NCBI GenBank assembly: GCA_922989275.2
Contig: OV277867.1
Span: 37,192,070-37,256,069 of the forward strand
Direction of reading: 5' to 3'
Length of the DNA stretch: 64,000 nucleotides
DNA from: Gari tellinella
Lineage: Eukaryota > Mollusca > Bivalvia > Cardiida > Psammobiidae
A program made the translations under genes and the position numbers. Shown here in pieces: positions 22,602-33,333 of this stretch (its first letter is position 1; the number at the start of each line of letters is the position of its first letter). The notes beneath the pieces are model-generated. The model saw only the letters and a list, made by a program, of their open reading frames with translations, made no database searches and was not told the origin of the DNA.

Positions 22602-22802
22602 CAGTAAATAAGACGTTATACCTTTCCAATAAACGCATTTAAGCTAAAATATAATGTCTGTTAAAAACAGTTCGCAGCCAGATCAGATGCCGGGTGACCA
22701 TTTGTCTGATTAGGCTACACCTTTTTTCCACTCAGATTAAATAAAATACCGTTTTGCAATGCGTTTGCGTTTGAAGCGGAACGAATAACGTATTCTCCGC
22801 TG
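22602..22802. repeat. Family A MITE, diverged
   Basis: Starts CAGTAAATAAGACGTTATAC with AATAAACGCATTTAAGCTAA, and ends GAATAACGTATTCTCCGCTG with TA. The core is damaged (CGCAGCCAGATCAGATGCCG, then GACCATTTGTCTGATTAGGC). Confidence 0.65.
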
Positions 22803-23116
22803 TAACAACATACTGCGAAAAATGCTTTTGCGTTTCATAAAGAGTACGACCACCGTGTCTCTGCATTCTTCTCCTTCAGTGCAGGTCCCCTCTAGAGCAT
22901 CGACGCACTGTCGCATTAAGTATTTGTTTATTTTGACAGGATTAATTTCTACAGTCAATTAATACAGATCCGCTTATACGTCTACTCTAGAATGATTAAA
23001 TTTTAATATGAATTCTAGATGGCGGCAACGTTTAAAGTTGTATGGCCTCTATGGCTCTTGGTTTGTTATTTTCTTTTCCAACCAACGTTAGAACATAATT
23101 CTTCCCCATGTATTAA

Positions 23117-23350
23117 CCCTTTCAATCTTTCAGCCCTCTGTAGTGATTACTGATAACAAATGCAAACAGTGTAGACCCTGATCAGAGGGCTCATCTAGGA
23201 GCCCTCTGATCAGGGTGTGCACTGTTTGATAGTTTCATTTGTTTTTGTTGCCATACCAAAAATGTAACAACAGACTGGTTCAAGTTACCTGTACTAGAAG
23301 AGTCCAAAAGGATTATAAATACCCACAAGAGAAATTTAGGGTTGAAAGGG
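23117..23350 (+). repeat. Family G-like MITE (TTAA-flanked), intact
   Basis: TTAA at 23113-23116 and 23351-23354. Starts CCCTTTCAATCTTTCAGCCC and ends AGGGTTGAAAGGG, giving a short CCCTTTCAA terminal repeat. The core at about 23162-23228 is GCAAACAGTGTAGACCCTGA with centre GGGCTCATCTAGGAGCCC, which groups with family G rather than the GACGCC cores. Confidence 0.75.
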
Positions 23351-23805
23351 TTAACTCTAGCTGTGCGAAACAAAGTAAACATGTTATTTGTAAACGATGA
23401 AGACCCTAAAAAAGGACGATGGAAAGTACGTTATTATTTACCAATTAACAGGTTTATGCTGAAACCGTTATATTGTACGTAACAACAATTGGAAGCCAGA
23501 TCAGATGCCGGGTAACAAACAGAAAAAACATAACTGTTTTAACTAAGTATTTTATTGCTAGAACTCTCGCCCAAGACCATGTAAATCCATAAGGTATCAT
23601 GATCGTTTTAGATCTAGTTGTAGTTATTTGTCTTTCCTCGCTCTGTAGGTACATTTATGTAATTTCATGTGAAGTGCGTTTGAATGACAACCCCATGTGT
23701 GAAAAGAGTGTTAAATAAATCTGGTATAATAAGAATAAAAGTAAAACACATCTCCATTATGATATTCGAGGGGTTATTTGTTAAACTCTACAACATCATG
23801 CTGTA

Positions 23806-24051
23806 CATTGGATAATCTGTTATTCTTTCCTGTTTAAACGCAAACGTACGCAAACGCAAAACACTAAAACGTAGAAAAGTACAACTTTTGGACAATTCTG
23901 ATAATTCATGTTTATCTTGGTGGCAAACAGTTTGGAGCCTGATCAGACGCCGGGTTACCCGGCGTCTGATCTGGCTCCAAACTGTTTGCACTGTAAATAA
24001 TAGTTTTAACGTAAACGCGTTTATTGGGAAAGAATAACAGATTCTCCACTG
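23806..24051. repeat. Family A MITE, intact
   Basis: Starts CATTGGATAATCTGTTATTC and ends AACAGATTCTCCACTG with TA flanks. Core at about 23921-23988 with GTTTGGAGCCTGATCAGACG and centre CCGGGTTACCCGG. The 91-codon minus frame at 23788-24063 is a repeat shadow. Confidence 0.85.
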
Positions 24052-24281
24052 TATAATGTGCACGATAGATTAGAAGCTAGACTAACTGTACTCTGTAAAC
24101 TGAGACATGTTTTTGTAGTTGAAGTGTGACATGGCAGAGTGGGAATATAAGGACCCACCATGATTGTTGATGTAAGATTTTTCCCTTAAGGGTCAGAAAG
24201 TTAATATCCTACATCAACGAAACGAATGGCCGATTAATTTACCCATTTAAATAATAACAAGAGCGTGTCCCAGTTACACGA

Positions 24282-26268
24282 ATGCCCCCGATGATACAGG
24301 GAGGGGAATCCAGACTATCAAATGTAGAATGTACGAGTTAGAGAGCTGAAACTGTCGTGGAGTGCCATTTTGGGGAATTCAAGGGTCATTACTCCAAAGG
24401 GCCTAGCATAAATTGGCGCCGCTGGTTATCCAAATTGGTCTCCATTTTATGTCAACAAACATTTTCAGAAAGTTTGGTGAAGATCAGATGAAAAGCAATG
24501 TGTTTGTGAAACACAAATGCCCCCAGCCAGCGTCATGTTCTGTAATGTAATGCTTATTTGCAAAAGTAGGTCAAAAGTCATGGTCATAGGGTAAATGAAA
24601 AATCGGCATGGTTGGAGAAGTCTTAACACAAGAAACATACAAAGTATGGAAGCTCTAGGCCTACTGGTTCAAACGTAATAGGCGTATAAAGATTTATACA
24701 AAAGAAGGTCAAAGGTCAAGGTCACAAGTGCAAAAACATAGGTATGGTTGGAAAGGTCTAAACACATGAAATATATAAACAAAATATGAAAGCCGTAGGA
24801 CTACTGGTGCAAATGTTATAGCCATTTACAAATTTCAACAAAAGTAGGACAAATGTCAAGGTCACAAGGTCAAAAAGTTTTGTATGGTTAGAAAGGTCTT
24901 GCCACAGGGAAAGCACATGCCAAGTATAAAAAGCCCAGGTGCAAACATGCAAAAGTTATAGCCAATGTTAAGGTTTTTGGTTAAAGTTTGATTAAATAGG
25001 TCAAAGGTCAAGGTCACATGGTCAAATATGTTGGTATGGTTGGAAAGATCTTGACACAAGAAATATACATACAAAATATGAAAGCCCTGGACCAACTGGT
25101 GCAAATGTTATAGCCATTTAAAGATTTTTACAAAAGTAGGTCAAATGTCAAGGTCACAAGGTCAAAAAGTTTTGTATGGTTGGAAAGGTCTTGCCATGAG
25201 GAAAACACATGCCAAGTATAAAAGGTCCAGGTTCAAAATTGCTAAAGTTATAGCCAAGGTTAAGGGTTTTGGTTAAAGTTTGATTAAATAGGTCAAAGGT
25301 TAAGGTCAAAGTCACATGGTCAAATATGTTGGTATGGTTGGAAAAGTCTTGACACAAGAAATATACATACAAAATATGAAAGCCCTGGGCCAACTGGTGC
25401 AAATGTTATATCCATTTAAAGATTTTTACAAAAGTAGGTCAACGGTCAAGGTCAAGGTCACAAGGTCAAAACGTTTTGTATGGTTGGAAAGGTCTTGCCA
25501 TGAGAAATACACATGCCAAGTATAAAAGGTCCAGGTTCAAAAACGCAAAAGTTATAGCCAAGGTTAAGGGTTTTGGTTAAAGTTTGATTAAATAGGTCAA
25601 AAGTCAAGGTCAAGGTCACATGGTCAAATATGTTGGTATGGTTGGAAAGGTCTTGACCAAAGAAATATACATACTAAATATGAAAGCCCTGGGCCAACTG
25701 GTGCAAATGTTATAGCCATTTAAAGATTTTTACAAAAGTAGGTCAAATATGAAGGTCAAGGTCCCAAGGTCAAAAAGTTTTGTATGGTTGGAAAGGTCTT
25801 GCCATGAGAAATACACATGCTAAGTATAAAAGGTCCAGGTTAAAAAATTCCCAAAATTATAGCCAAGGTTAAGGTTTTTGGTTAAAGTTTGATTAAATAG
25901 GTCAAAGGTCAAGGTAAAGGTCACATGGTCAAATATGTTGGTATGGTTGGAAAGGTCTTGACACAAGAAATATACATACAAAATATGAAAGCCCTGGACC
26001 AACTGGTGCAAATGTTATAGCCATTTAAAGATTTTTACAAAAGTAGGTCAAATGTCAAGGTAAAGGTCACAAGATCAAAAAGTTTTGTATGGTTGGAAAG
26101 GTCTTGATACAGGAAAGACACATGCCAAGTATAAAAGGCCCAGGTACAAAACTGCAAGAGATATAGCCAAGGTTAAGGTTTTTGGCACAGACAGACGGAC
26201 GGACGGACAAACAAACCAACAGACATGACAAAAACTATATGCCCCCGAATCATAGAGTCTGGGGGCAT
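24282..26268. repeat. Dispersed repeat with about 300-bp tandem array
   Basis: The block starts ATGCCCCCGATGATACAGG and ends in the hairpin GCCCCC...GGGGGCAT after a CAGACAGACGGACGGACGGA tract. The middle (about 24560-26170) is a tandem array. The landmark TTAAAGTTTGATTAAATAGG occurs at about 24981, 25273, 25577 and 25882, spacing 292-305 bp. Each unit holds two related halves of about 150 bp: one with CACAAGAAATATACATACAA, the other with ACACATGCCAAGTATAAAA. Frames read from it on the minus strand are the repeat itself. Superfamily not assigned. Confidence 0.8.
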
Positions 26269-26420
26269 AAAAATGACACAAATAACGAAATAATTGCAGT
26301 TTAAGTGCACTTTTATCCCAAACATAACATTGTTTGTAATAACGTCATCCGAAATATTGTCATTAAGTTGACCGCTCCATGCAGCTCGTGTGTTTAAGCT
26401 GGATAACGAATTGACCTCAC

Positions 26421-27382
26421 ACACTGGGGGCCATCGAGGTATCACGAAGGCCCGTTTCGCACAGAAGTCCTGTATATGTTTCGCACCTACAATCCATGTA
26501 AACACAGCCATTTGTGTACTATTTTTTATGCGTTGACATTCGCTTTAACCACCTGTGTCCATAGACTTACATATCAATTGAATTATATTTTTGGCAAATT
26601 ACAGTATAGGTTCGTGAATAAACTGTTTACATACCCTTTCTTGTATTATTTATGGAAAATAAGTATGTATATCAAGCACAAACGTCAAATTTGTCACTCT
26701 TAAATGAATATTACCGGGCGATTATCGAAAAAAACATTGGAATGATCCACTATATTTACAAATATTCTGGAACCCCATCTCAGACATGATGCATGTTTAT
26801 TAGTAGTTTCATTTTTCCATAATTTTTCAATTTATTTTTCACACTAATGTATACAACTTTAAATCACTCACAGTACCCTGAAGGGTTTATGAGTGTGTAT
26901 GTGCCCTCCTGAAGTCGCATTTACGTGTATACGTTACCAACAGAAGGTGTATGTGTTACCTACTGAAGTCAATTAATTGATTTCTGTTGCAGTGACAAAA
27001 AAAATGGATTGGACAAATGTATTGTTTATGCCTAGCTCACATTGGCTGTGGCGGTCGTACGGCAGTCGCACGGATTATTATGTTTACGGCGAGTAGCAAT
27101 TTCCCGGCCGCCGTTGATTTCCTACGACTATGTTATTTTGCAAGTAATACAATGAATAATATGAAATTTGTACGTAGATTGCTCGAGAAACCGTTCTACC
27201 TACCATCGGACCTATTTGATAATATGTTCCGGCTAGGAAAAAAAGTAAAGGCGAGAGACACTCAAGGAAATTCGTGTTTTACTTTCGTTTTGGGTACACA
27301 AAATATGTACTTTATCGGTGCGGAACATATACAGGACTTCTGTGCGAAACAAACCTCGTGATACCTCGTTGGCCCCCAGTGT
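26421..27382. repeat. Segment bounded by about 66-bp inverted repeats
   Basis: The left arm 26421-26487 (ACACTGGGGGCCATCGAGGT to TATATGTTTCGCACC) is the near-complement of 27317-27382 (GGTGCGGAACATATACAGGA to TGGCCCCCAGTGT). The outermost word is CACTGGGGGCCA on both ends. About 830 bp lie between. This could be a non-autonomous DNA transposon; no target duplication was found. Confidence 0.55.
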
Positions 27383-28904
27383 CACACGGTATGGAGAAAA
27401 GAGTGAATCCCACAGGGCAAATTCCATATAGGCGTAAATGTGAGATAGGTGTCATTTACCTCTACCGAGACGTTTGTGCTAGAACGAATTTTATTTCTTC
27501 GCGAAATTTTTGAGATATTTTAGATGCTAGTTTACGCGACATTTGATCTAAAATCATATTTCCACTCTAATCAATTTCATCGATAATATGTTCTTAAACA
27601 GTAACATATTTCTATTGCGACCACACAATTGTGTTATTATTGAGTGTTTACGACAGTTTACTGCTTAAAGCAAGGTGAACGTAACACAGAAAGATCCTGA
27701 AGGTATCACCTGTATTTTATGCAGTCAATTAGCCTTGATTAGATCTTATCATGATCCAAGCTGTTATAAACTCGTTTTAAAGGTCCGAAGTGACACTGCT
27801 TTGAATTCAACTTTGAAACGATATTGCAGACGACAATATTGAGGCAGAGGACACTATGGCGGTGAAGGGAAAACATCTCACGATAAATTTGATCATGAAA
27901 GGGTAAATATAATTACTTATTATATGACCCGTCCCACTTTAAACGAAAATGAACGCAGCAACAGTGTACTAAACTATAGAAAATATTTAGAGTTTCTTTA
28001 ATCTGATTGTAAGACAGTCTGAAACCTGATAAGTGACCGTCCGCCACGGTATTTGACATCTGATGTGGATCAAACTGGTTGGAATGCCCTTTTGTATATG
28101 GAGAGAAAAGCTGTCCGTTGGGAAATAATATTGCCTAGCCCATTATCGTAGGTTCGTATAGTTCGAACATCTTACTCCAGGAAAATGTTGCTTATCAAAC
28201 CACCGCACGCTGCAAGAAAATGTGCGATATCCAATGCAAATGCTTGAAGTTGAGATGAGATTCCGTGTTCCGCGTCTTAGCTTATCAAAATTAATTGACG
28301 CAGTGATATTTTCTGAAACCATTGTGTCGGTAAATAGCTCTACATAACTAATGTTAAACTGTTGTATAATCATCTACTTTAGACAAAAAATGAATTAAAT
28401 TGCAAACGGCATTTGCACCGCATGCATAATACGGAAAAGGCTTGCCTTTTTTCCGTTCTTAAGTAATGCATGATAAAATCAAAGGTATTCCAATTCTATT
28501 CAATCACTGACAGACTTTGACAAGTGTTTGATTTGCGCGTGAATAATTTCCTCAAAACTAGGCAACTACAAAAAACATGGGGGCTGACATCTTGGATGAT
28601 GACGTCACGGCTTTTACGAAGTGTGCGTGACGTTTCGGAATTCCCGATTTCGGTGATATTTTTAAACCATTTTAAGAATGAATAACCCAAAACACTCACT
28701 TGTAATGATTTCCTCCAAATGACAAAATTTCACACAGTTCAATTCATACCCTTTAACGCTAAAAATGAACGTTATTTGCAAAAAGCTACTTCTCAATCGA
28801 ACCGATAAAAATAACGGATTACCAATACGTCATAAATATAAATAATGACGTCATTATTGGTGGTCATATGACTTCCAAAAATAGTTTCAGATTGCATTAT
28901 AATA

Positions 28905-29158
28905 CAGGGCTGCCATAAGTTGAAATGAAAAATCCTAAGATTTCCAAATATGCATTTTTCAAGAGCGATTTTACGAATCGTACCTTTACCCCATAGCCGA
29001 TTTCTAGTTTTGTTGGCATGTGACTACTTAAAGCAGACTGGAAGTAAAGCAGAATGCGCCTTATGGCGCATTCTGCTTTACTTTCAGCCTGATTTAAGCT
29101 ACCACAACCTGGGGAAAATCCGGAGATTTAGAAAAAATCCGGAGAAATGGCAGCCCAT
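28905..29158. repeat. Family I MITE (CAGGGCTGCC ends)
   Basis: Starts CAGGGCTGCCATAAGTTGAA and ends CGGAGAAATGGCAGCCC. The centre is a second-type palindrome (TGACTACTTAAAGCAGACTG, inner arm AGAATGCGCCTTATGGCGCA, mirror). Closely matches 59005-59259, including AATCCTAAGATTTC and CGTACCTTTACC. Confidence 0.8.
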
Positions 29159-29287
29159 ATAATATAGCTGTACGGAGGAGTTTTAACTTACACGGATGCT
29201 TATATATCTATTTGATTATTGGGTAACAATATATAATTTATAGATCTTGTCCCAAAAAATTTAGGTTTATAATAAAAGTTCTAGTCG

Positions 29288-29340
29288 GTTGTGTAATCCA
29301 GATCTCAGTCACGAGAGGCGTAGCCTCGAGTGAGATCTGG
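29288..29340. repeat. Short hairpin repeat next to LINE tail
   Basis: CCAGATCTCA and TGAGATCTGG pair as outer arms and GAGGC/GCCTC as inner arms around GTA. It directly abuts the LINE 3' tail at 29341. Confidence 0.6.
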
Positions 29341-30227
29341 AAAACAGAACAGAACAGAATTTTATTTCACGTAAACTTTACAGTTTCTAGTGATTACACA
29401 TATACATATAATATAAATAATATTCGTTGACAAGAAATCATAGCTGCTAGTGTGTGCTCGATGGATGAACGTATAAGCTAATACAATGTAAATGTAAGTC
29501 GCTTTCGTGACGACCCCCATGCATTTTTGCCTAGGGTATCATTCGAAAGCGAAGTAAATCTTTGGAATGTTTGATAGATAGATGGTACTCTAACAAAGTA
29601 TGTGTTATACAAACCACTCTTCTTACGACTTCAATGTTTACGGTCTGTATGTACATACCCACATATTTACATCTATATACACAGCATAAACATATAGCAT
29701 ACTATAATATTATTATACATTAACTTTACATTATTGTGTTTTACAAAAAGTGTACTTTACACTTGTATCCTTAAATAGGATACATGAAGCTAAATTTAAG
29801 TGTAATAATAAGGTAATGAATTGTGCATTTTTACTACAAGTTATAGAATAAGTAAACATTATTATTTGTTGAATTTTCTTAAATAGCAGATTACAAATGA
29901 CTAAGACGCATTTATCATGTTAATTCTAAGTTTTGAAGCCTCTGAGATATATTTGCATAACCTATGTAATTCGTTTTTATTTTGTGTGCCAAGCAATTCA
30001 ATTAGTTTAAAAACACTGGGTCTATCTCTAAAGTATCTCTTAATATAACGTAATCTCAATTCTTGGTAATGTCTGCATTTGAAAACAAAGTGATATTCAT
30101 CCTCGATATCGTCACTATTACATATTTGACATTTTCTCTCATTTACTTGCGTTCTATCGTATCTACCTGTATGTATTCTGAGATTATGACCTGAAATACG
30201 TAATTTCGTTAACGCTGTGCGAAGTTT
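29341..30227 (-). mobile_element. 5'-truncated non-LTR retrotransposon (LINE)
   Basis: Reading the minus strand, the segment begins inside an ORF2 C-terminal frame (30227-29901), continues through about 560 bp of AT-rich 3' UTR and ends with GAAATAAAATTCTGTTCTGT, a TTCTG-repeat tail at 29341. The 5' end is cut at about 30227, as is usual for target-primed integration. A similar + strand tail occurs at about 47225-47262. No target duplication could be fixed. Confidence 0.75.
29901..30227 (-). pseudogene. LINE ORF2 C-terminal fragment (zinc-knuckle-like region)
   Basis: About 108 codons are open on the minus strand, ending with TAG at 29903-29901. The reading has RTALTKLRISGHN, then LRIHTGRYDR, then KCQICNSDD followed by IEDEYHFVFKC. 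This is the Cys-x2-Cys / His / Cys pattern with E-D-E-x-H-F that is typical of the region after the reverse transcriptase domain in animal non-LTR elements. The reverse transcriptase and endonuclease parts are absent, so it is a dead fragment. The intact frame without stops suggests recent insertion. Confidence 0.75.
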
Positions 30228-30523
30228 TCACAACGAACTGATACAAGAGCGCTGATCACACACTGGCGATAGATCTATTCCGTTTTCATTAAAACAATTT
30301 TGCTTTTTTCCGTCCATAGGCAAAGCCTAAATACATATTTTTAATCTTGCATAATAACTACTCTATAGCATATATCAGCAAAATGAATCATTATAATTGG
30401 GTATTTCCTCTTTGAAAAGGAAATGCGTTGAGTATTGCGTATCATTCGGTGGGTAAACATGTATATCAAATACGACTGAGTAAGATAAGTTTGCCACGTA
30501 TTTGTATAGTACCAAAGGTTTTA

Positions 30524-30866
30524 CAGTGAAACCCCTCTAAACCGGAACCTCTAAATACCGGAATCCTCTCTAAACCGGACAAAAGCTTTGGTCCCGTTTC
30601 CAATCCTTTTTATTTTTACCCATTACACCATCAACACGCCATATTACGTCTTTGGTTTTCTCTTTCACTGAAGAAAATAGTTTGTACATTTTAGCAGATG
30701 ATAGCTTAAAGCAGGTTGAAAGTAAAGCTTTACTTTCAACCTGCTTTAAGTGGTCAGCTATCTTCCATACTAGAAACAAGTTAAACCCCTCTAAACCGGA
30801 AACCCCTTTAAACCGGACAGTTTTGTTGTTGTCCCCACACATGTCCGATTTAGAGGGGTTTCACTT
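30524..30866. repeat. Family D MITE (TA-flanked)
   Basis: Starts CAGTGAAACCCCTCTAAACC and ends GATTTAGAGGGGTTTCACTT, with TA on both sides. Extra internal copies of CCTCTAAACCGG and CTTTAAACCGGAC lie near each end. The centre (30700-30751) is a second-type palindrome, TAGCTTAAAGCAGGTTGAAA and its mirror. The 90-codon frames on both strands are shadows. Confidence 0.75.
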
Positions 30867-30949
30867 TATACGCTTTGGCACAATTGGAGCGCATTCCCCG
30901 CGTATGTTTCATCTTCAATAAGTTGAATTTTTAACGTATTTATAAACAA

Positions 30950-31513
30950 ACATTCCCCCTCTAGACAACGACAACGACATGGAAACACATATTACAGTTG
31001 AGAAAACGTTATTCTTTCCCAGTAAACGCGTTTACGCTAAAACTATTTTTTCCATTGCAAACAGTTTGGAGCCAGATCAGACGTCGGGTTACCCGGCGTC
31101 TGATCAGGCTCCAAACTGTTTGCCACTCAGATTAAAATAACTAGTGAGAAATGTCAAAATCTTGTTATTTTCTACGTTTTAGTGTTTTGCGTTTGCGTAC
31201 GTTTGCGTTTAAACGGGAAAGAATAACGTTTTATCTACTGTATGTGCGTTGTTCGGAAGAAGTTGCTATGTAGGGGCAAATCGACTTTCATTTGCAAACA
31301 GTTTAAATACAGATAAGATCCGCATAATGCGGCGTTTGATCTGGATTCAAGCTGTTTGTCATTCGTCATTATGTTTTTCCTTCAAAATGTCGAACATGTA
31401 ATTTGAGAATACCATCAGACGACAATTCTAAGAAGACGATATTGCAACAGTGAAATCGTGAGACATAACTTTCTTTTTGGGGAAACCGCGACAAGGGTTA
31501 TTGTAAAAAGGGG
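30950..31513 (+). repeat. Family B MITE split by a family A insertion
   Basis: Left part: ATTCCCCCTCTAGACAACGA CAACGACATGG up to 30994. The family B sequence resumes at 31241 with TGTGCGTTGTTCGGAAGAAG and continues through a core (31290-31359, GTTTAAATACAGATAAGATC and mirror) to AGGGTTATTGTAAAAAGGGG. The A element fills the gap. Confidence 0.65.
30995..31240. repeat. Family A MITE nested in family B
   Basis: Starts CAGTTGAGAAAACGTTATTC and ends AACGTTTTATCTACTG, with TA on each side. The core at about 31057-31123 is near-perfect (GTTTGGAGCCAGATCAGACG). It interrupts the word ACACATATTA/TGTGCGTTG of a family B copy. Confidence 0.85.
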
Positions 31514-31732
31514 TTGCAAACAGTTTGGACCCTGATCGGACGTCGCGTTACGCGACGTCTAATAAAATATATTTGTATTTTACCATATTAAAAATAGCGC
31601 TTTTTTCACAGGGTTTTTGTGTGCAAAGGCGCTTAAATCCAAACTGTTTCCCCTAATATCACTATTTCGTTAGTTTAAAACGCATGATCTTACATAAGCG
31701 AAAGCAATAAAAAAAATAAGCAGACAATACTA

Positions 31733-31959
31733 CAGTGGAGAAAACGTTATACTTTCCAAAAAACGCGTTTACGCTAAAACTATTACTAGCAGTGCAAACA
31801 GTTTGGAGCCGGCGTCTGATCAGGCTCCAAGCTGTTTGTCATTCATATTAAAATGAATGTTCAGAATTGTCAACAAGTTGTCACTCTTATACGTTTTAAT
31901 ACAATGTGTTTGCGTTTCGTTTGCGTTTAAACGGGAAGGAATAACGTTTTTCTCCACTG
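31733..31959. repeat. Family A MITE with collapsed core
   Basis: Ends CAGTGGAGAAAACGTTATAC and AACGTTTTTCTCCACTG, TA-flanked. The core reads GCAAACAGTTTGGAGCC directly followed by GGCGTCTGATCAGGCTCC, so about 20 bp of the left arm and tip are missing. Confidence 0.8.
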
Positions 31960-32451
31960 TATGTTATCGATTCGGTTAGACGGGTTATAACGTTAAAATG
32001 ACAGTGATTAGTTAATTATGTTAAGACTAGTTTAATCACCTCAGTTTCTTGGCCCCTTAATTGAATCAATCTTTTGCTAATAGGCAGTAGTTAAGCAAGT
32101 ACAAGTGTACTAGTTTAGGAAGAATGTCAATTGCTCCTGGTTACAACACAAGGTGCAACAAGACGTTTCATATTTAAGTTTAATACAAACACAATGCAAT
32201 TAAAGTGTTAATCAACGGACTGATTGCTAAACATTCTTATAATTGTGTTGTATTTGGGACACAAACCAGTTTAATGCAAGACTGGACGTCAGAGTGTGCG
32301 GTTTCCGAAATGGTAAAATAATGTTTGCATTAAAAATAATTGTTTTGAAAGAAGCGTGACTATTGAAAAAGAACAGCAGATTCCATATGCATGTAAATTA
32401 TATAGGCCATAAGCGCAGCTTTCTTTGCTTGCATGTACATAAAGCGCTGAG

Positions 32452-32521
32452 GCCTTCGGTTGGTCTGCTCCTGTCGGAAACTCGCTAAAGCTCATTTCCG
32501 ACTGGGAACAGACCAACCTCA
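32452..32521. repeat. Imperfect hairpin
   Basis: GGTTGGTCTGCTCCTGTCGG AAA pairs with TTTCCGACTGGGAACAGACC AACC around a loop CTCGCTAAAGCTCA. Unrelated to the GCAAACAG core. No other copy noticed in the window. Confidence 0.55.
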
Positions 32522-32787
32522 AGTATAGAATCCCTCGTCTTTACCAACAACAGTGATAGATTATATTAGACAACACAAAGGACACCAGTTTTATAAAGCG
32601 CTTAAGGTATGAAAGAAACACGAATGCGTGTGTCAAATAGTTAGGATTATGATCAGTTAGGCGGCGTCTGATCTGGATCCGAACTGTTTGCAATATGGTT
32701 AATTGATATTGCTAGGTATGAATGTTATTGTAAATCCGGAACGCAATTGAATGAACTAAACCTAAGAAATGACATTAATACTCAAAC

Positions 32788-32938
32788 CTCATCCGACTTA
32801 GTAGAGTAACTTTCGCCTGTTATAGCCCAAAGTCCTTTGACATGGACTTCCGTCTTTTGTATACAATTATGTTTCGAACAAAACACATTGATAAGGTCGT
32901 TGTACCTTTCCTTTGGGAGGCAAACATTTATTGAATTA
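32788..32938 (-). CDS. Possible unassigned exon
   Basis: On the minus strand a 50-codon stretch reads NVCLPKERYNDLINVFCSKH then NCIQKTEVHVKGLWAITGES and YSTKSDE. It lies between a possible acceptor (CAACAG before 32938) and a possible donor (GATGAG/GTTTGA at 32788). Composition looks more protein-like than neighbouring DNA, and no MITE word overlaps it. I do not recognise a family, and neither splice site is strong. It may be an isolated exon or chance. Confidence 0.2.
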
Positions 32939-33120
32939 CTGTTGCACGCGCTTATATGATTAATAGTGTACCCCCAATAAACGCGTTTGTGATTAAATTT
33001 ATTTCCATTGTAAAACAGCTTTAAAAGTCGAAACATTTTCAAAAGTCTTTAGGTTTTATAATTAATTTAGAACGGGGCAGAAAACGTTAAATCCACAATA
33101 GTTAGGCTTCACTCACGTAA

Positions 33121-33333
33121 CTCACTGAGCCCTAGTAACGCATATATGCGTCTTTTACCAAATGTCTACCTGTGAAAAGTACACCTGTCCTATGCAAACA
33201 GTGAAGTCCCTGATCAGAGGGATCCATGACATTTTGCAACTTGTTACAAAAAACCAACCCTAAAAAGTATAAAATGGACCATCTTATATTGTAAACTGGA
33301 ATTGTCCATCGGAAGTTTCAGGGAAAAAATGAA
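33121..33333 (+). repeat. Family G MITE with deleted palindrome arm
   Basis: Begins CTCACTGAGCCCTAGTAACG CATATATGCG and ends before TTAA at 33334-33337. The core starts GCAAACAGTGAAGTCCCTGA TCAGAGGG but jumps to CATGACATTTTGCAACTTG, so the second arm is gone. Otherwise parallel to 41092-41337. Confidence 0.65.

Noticed and set aside
24862..25402. Repeated minus-strand peptides beginning MHQLVQGFHILYVYFLCQDL
   Set aside because: These are translations of successive tandem-array units and break at unit-specific changes. No protein family is recognisable.
28143..28373. 76-codon minus frame with cysteines near the end
   Set aside because: Composition and lack of splice sites or homology give no support. 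Nearby DNA holds CRE palindromes but no other coding sign.
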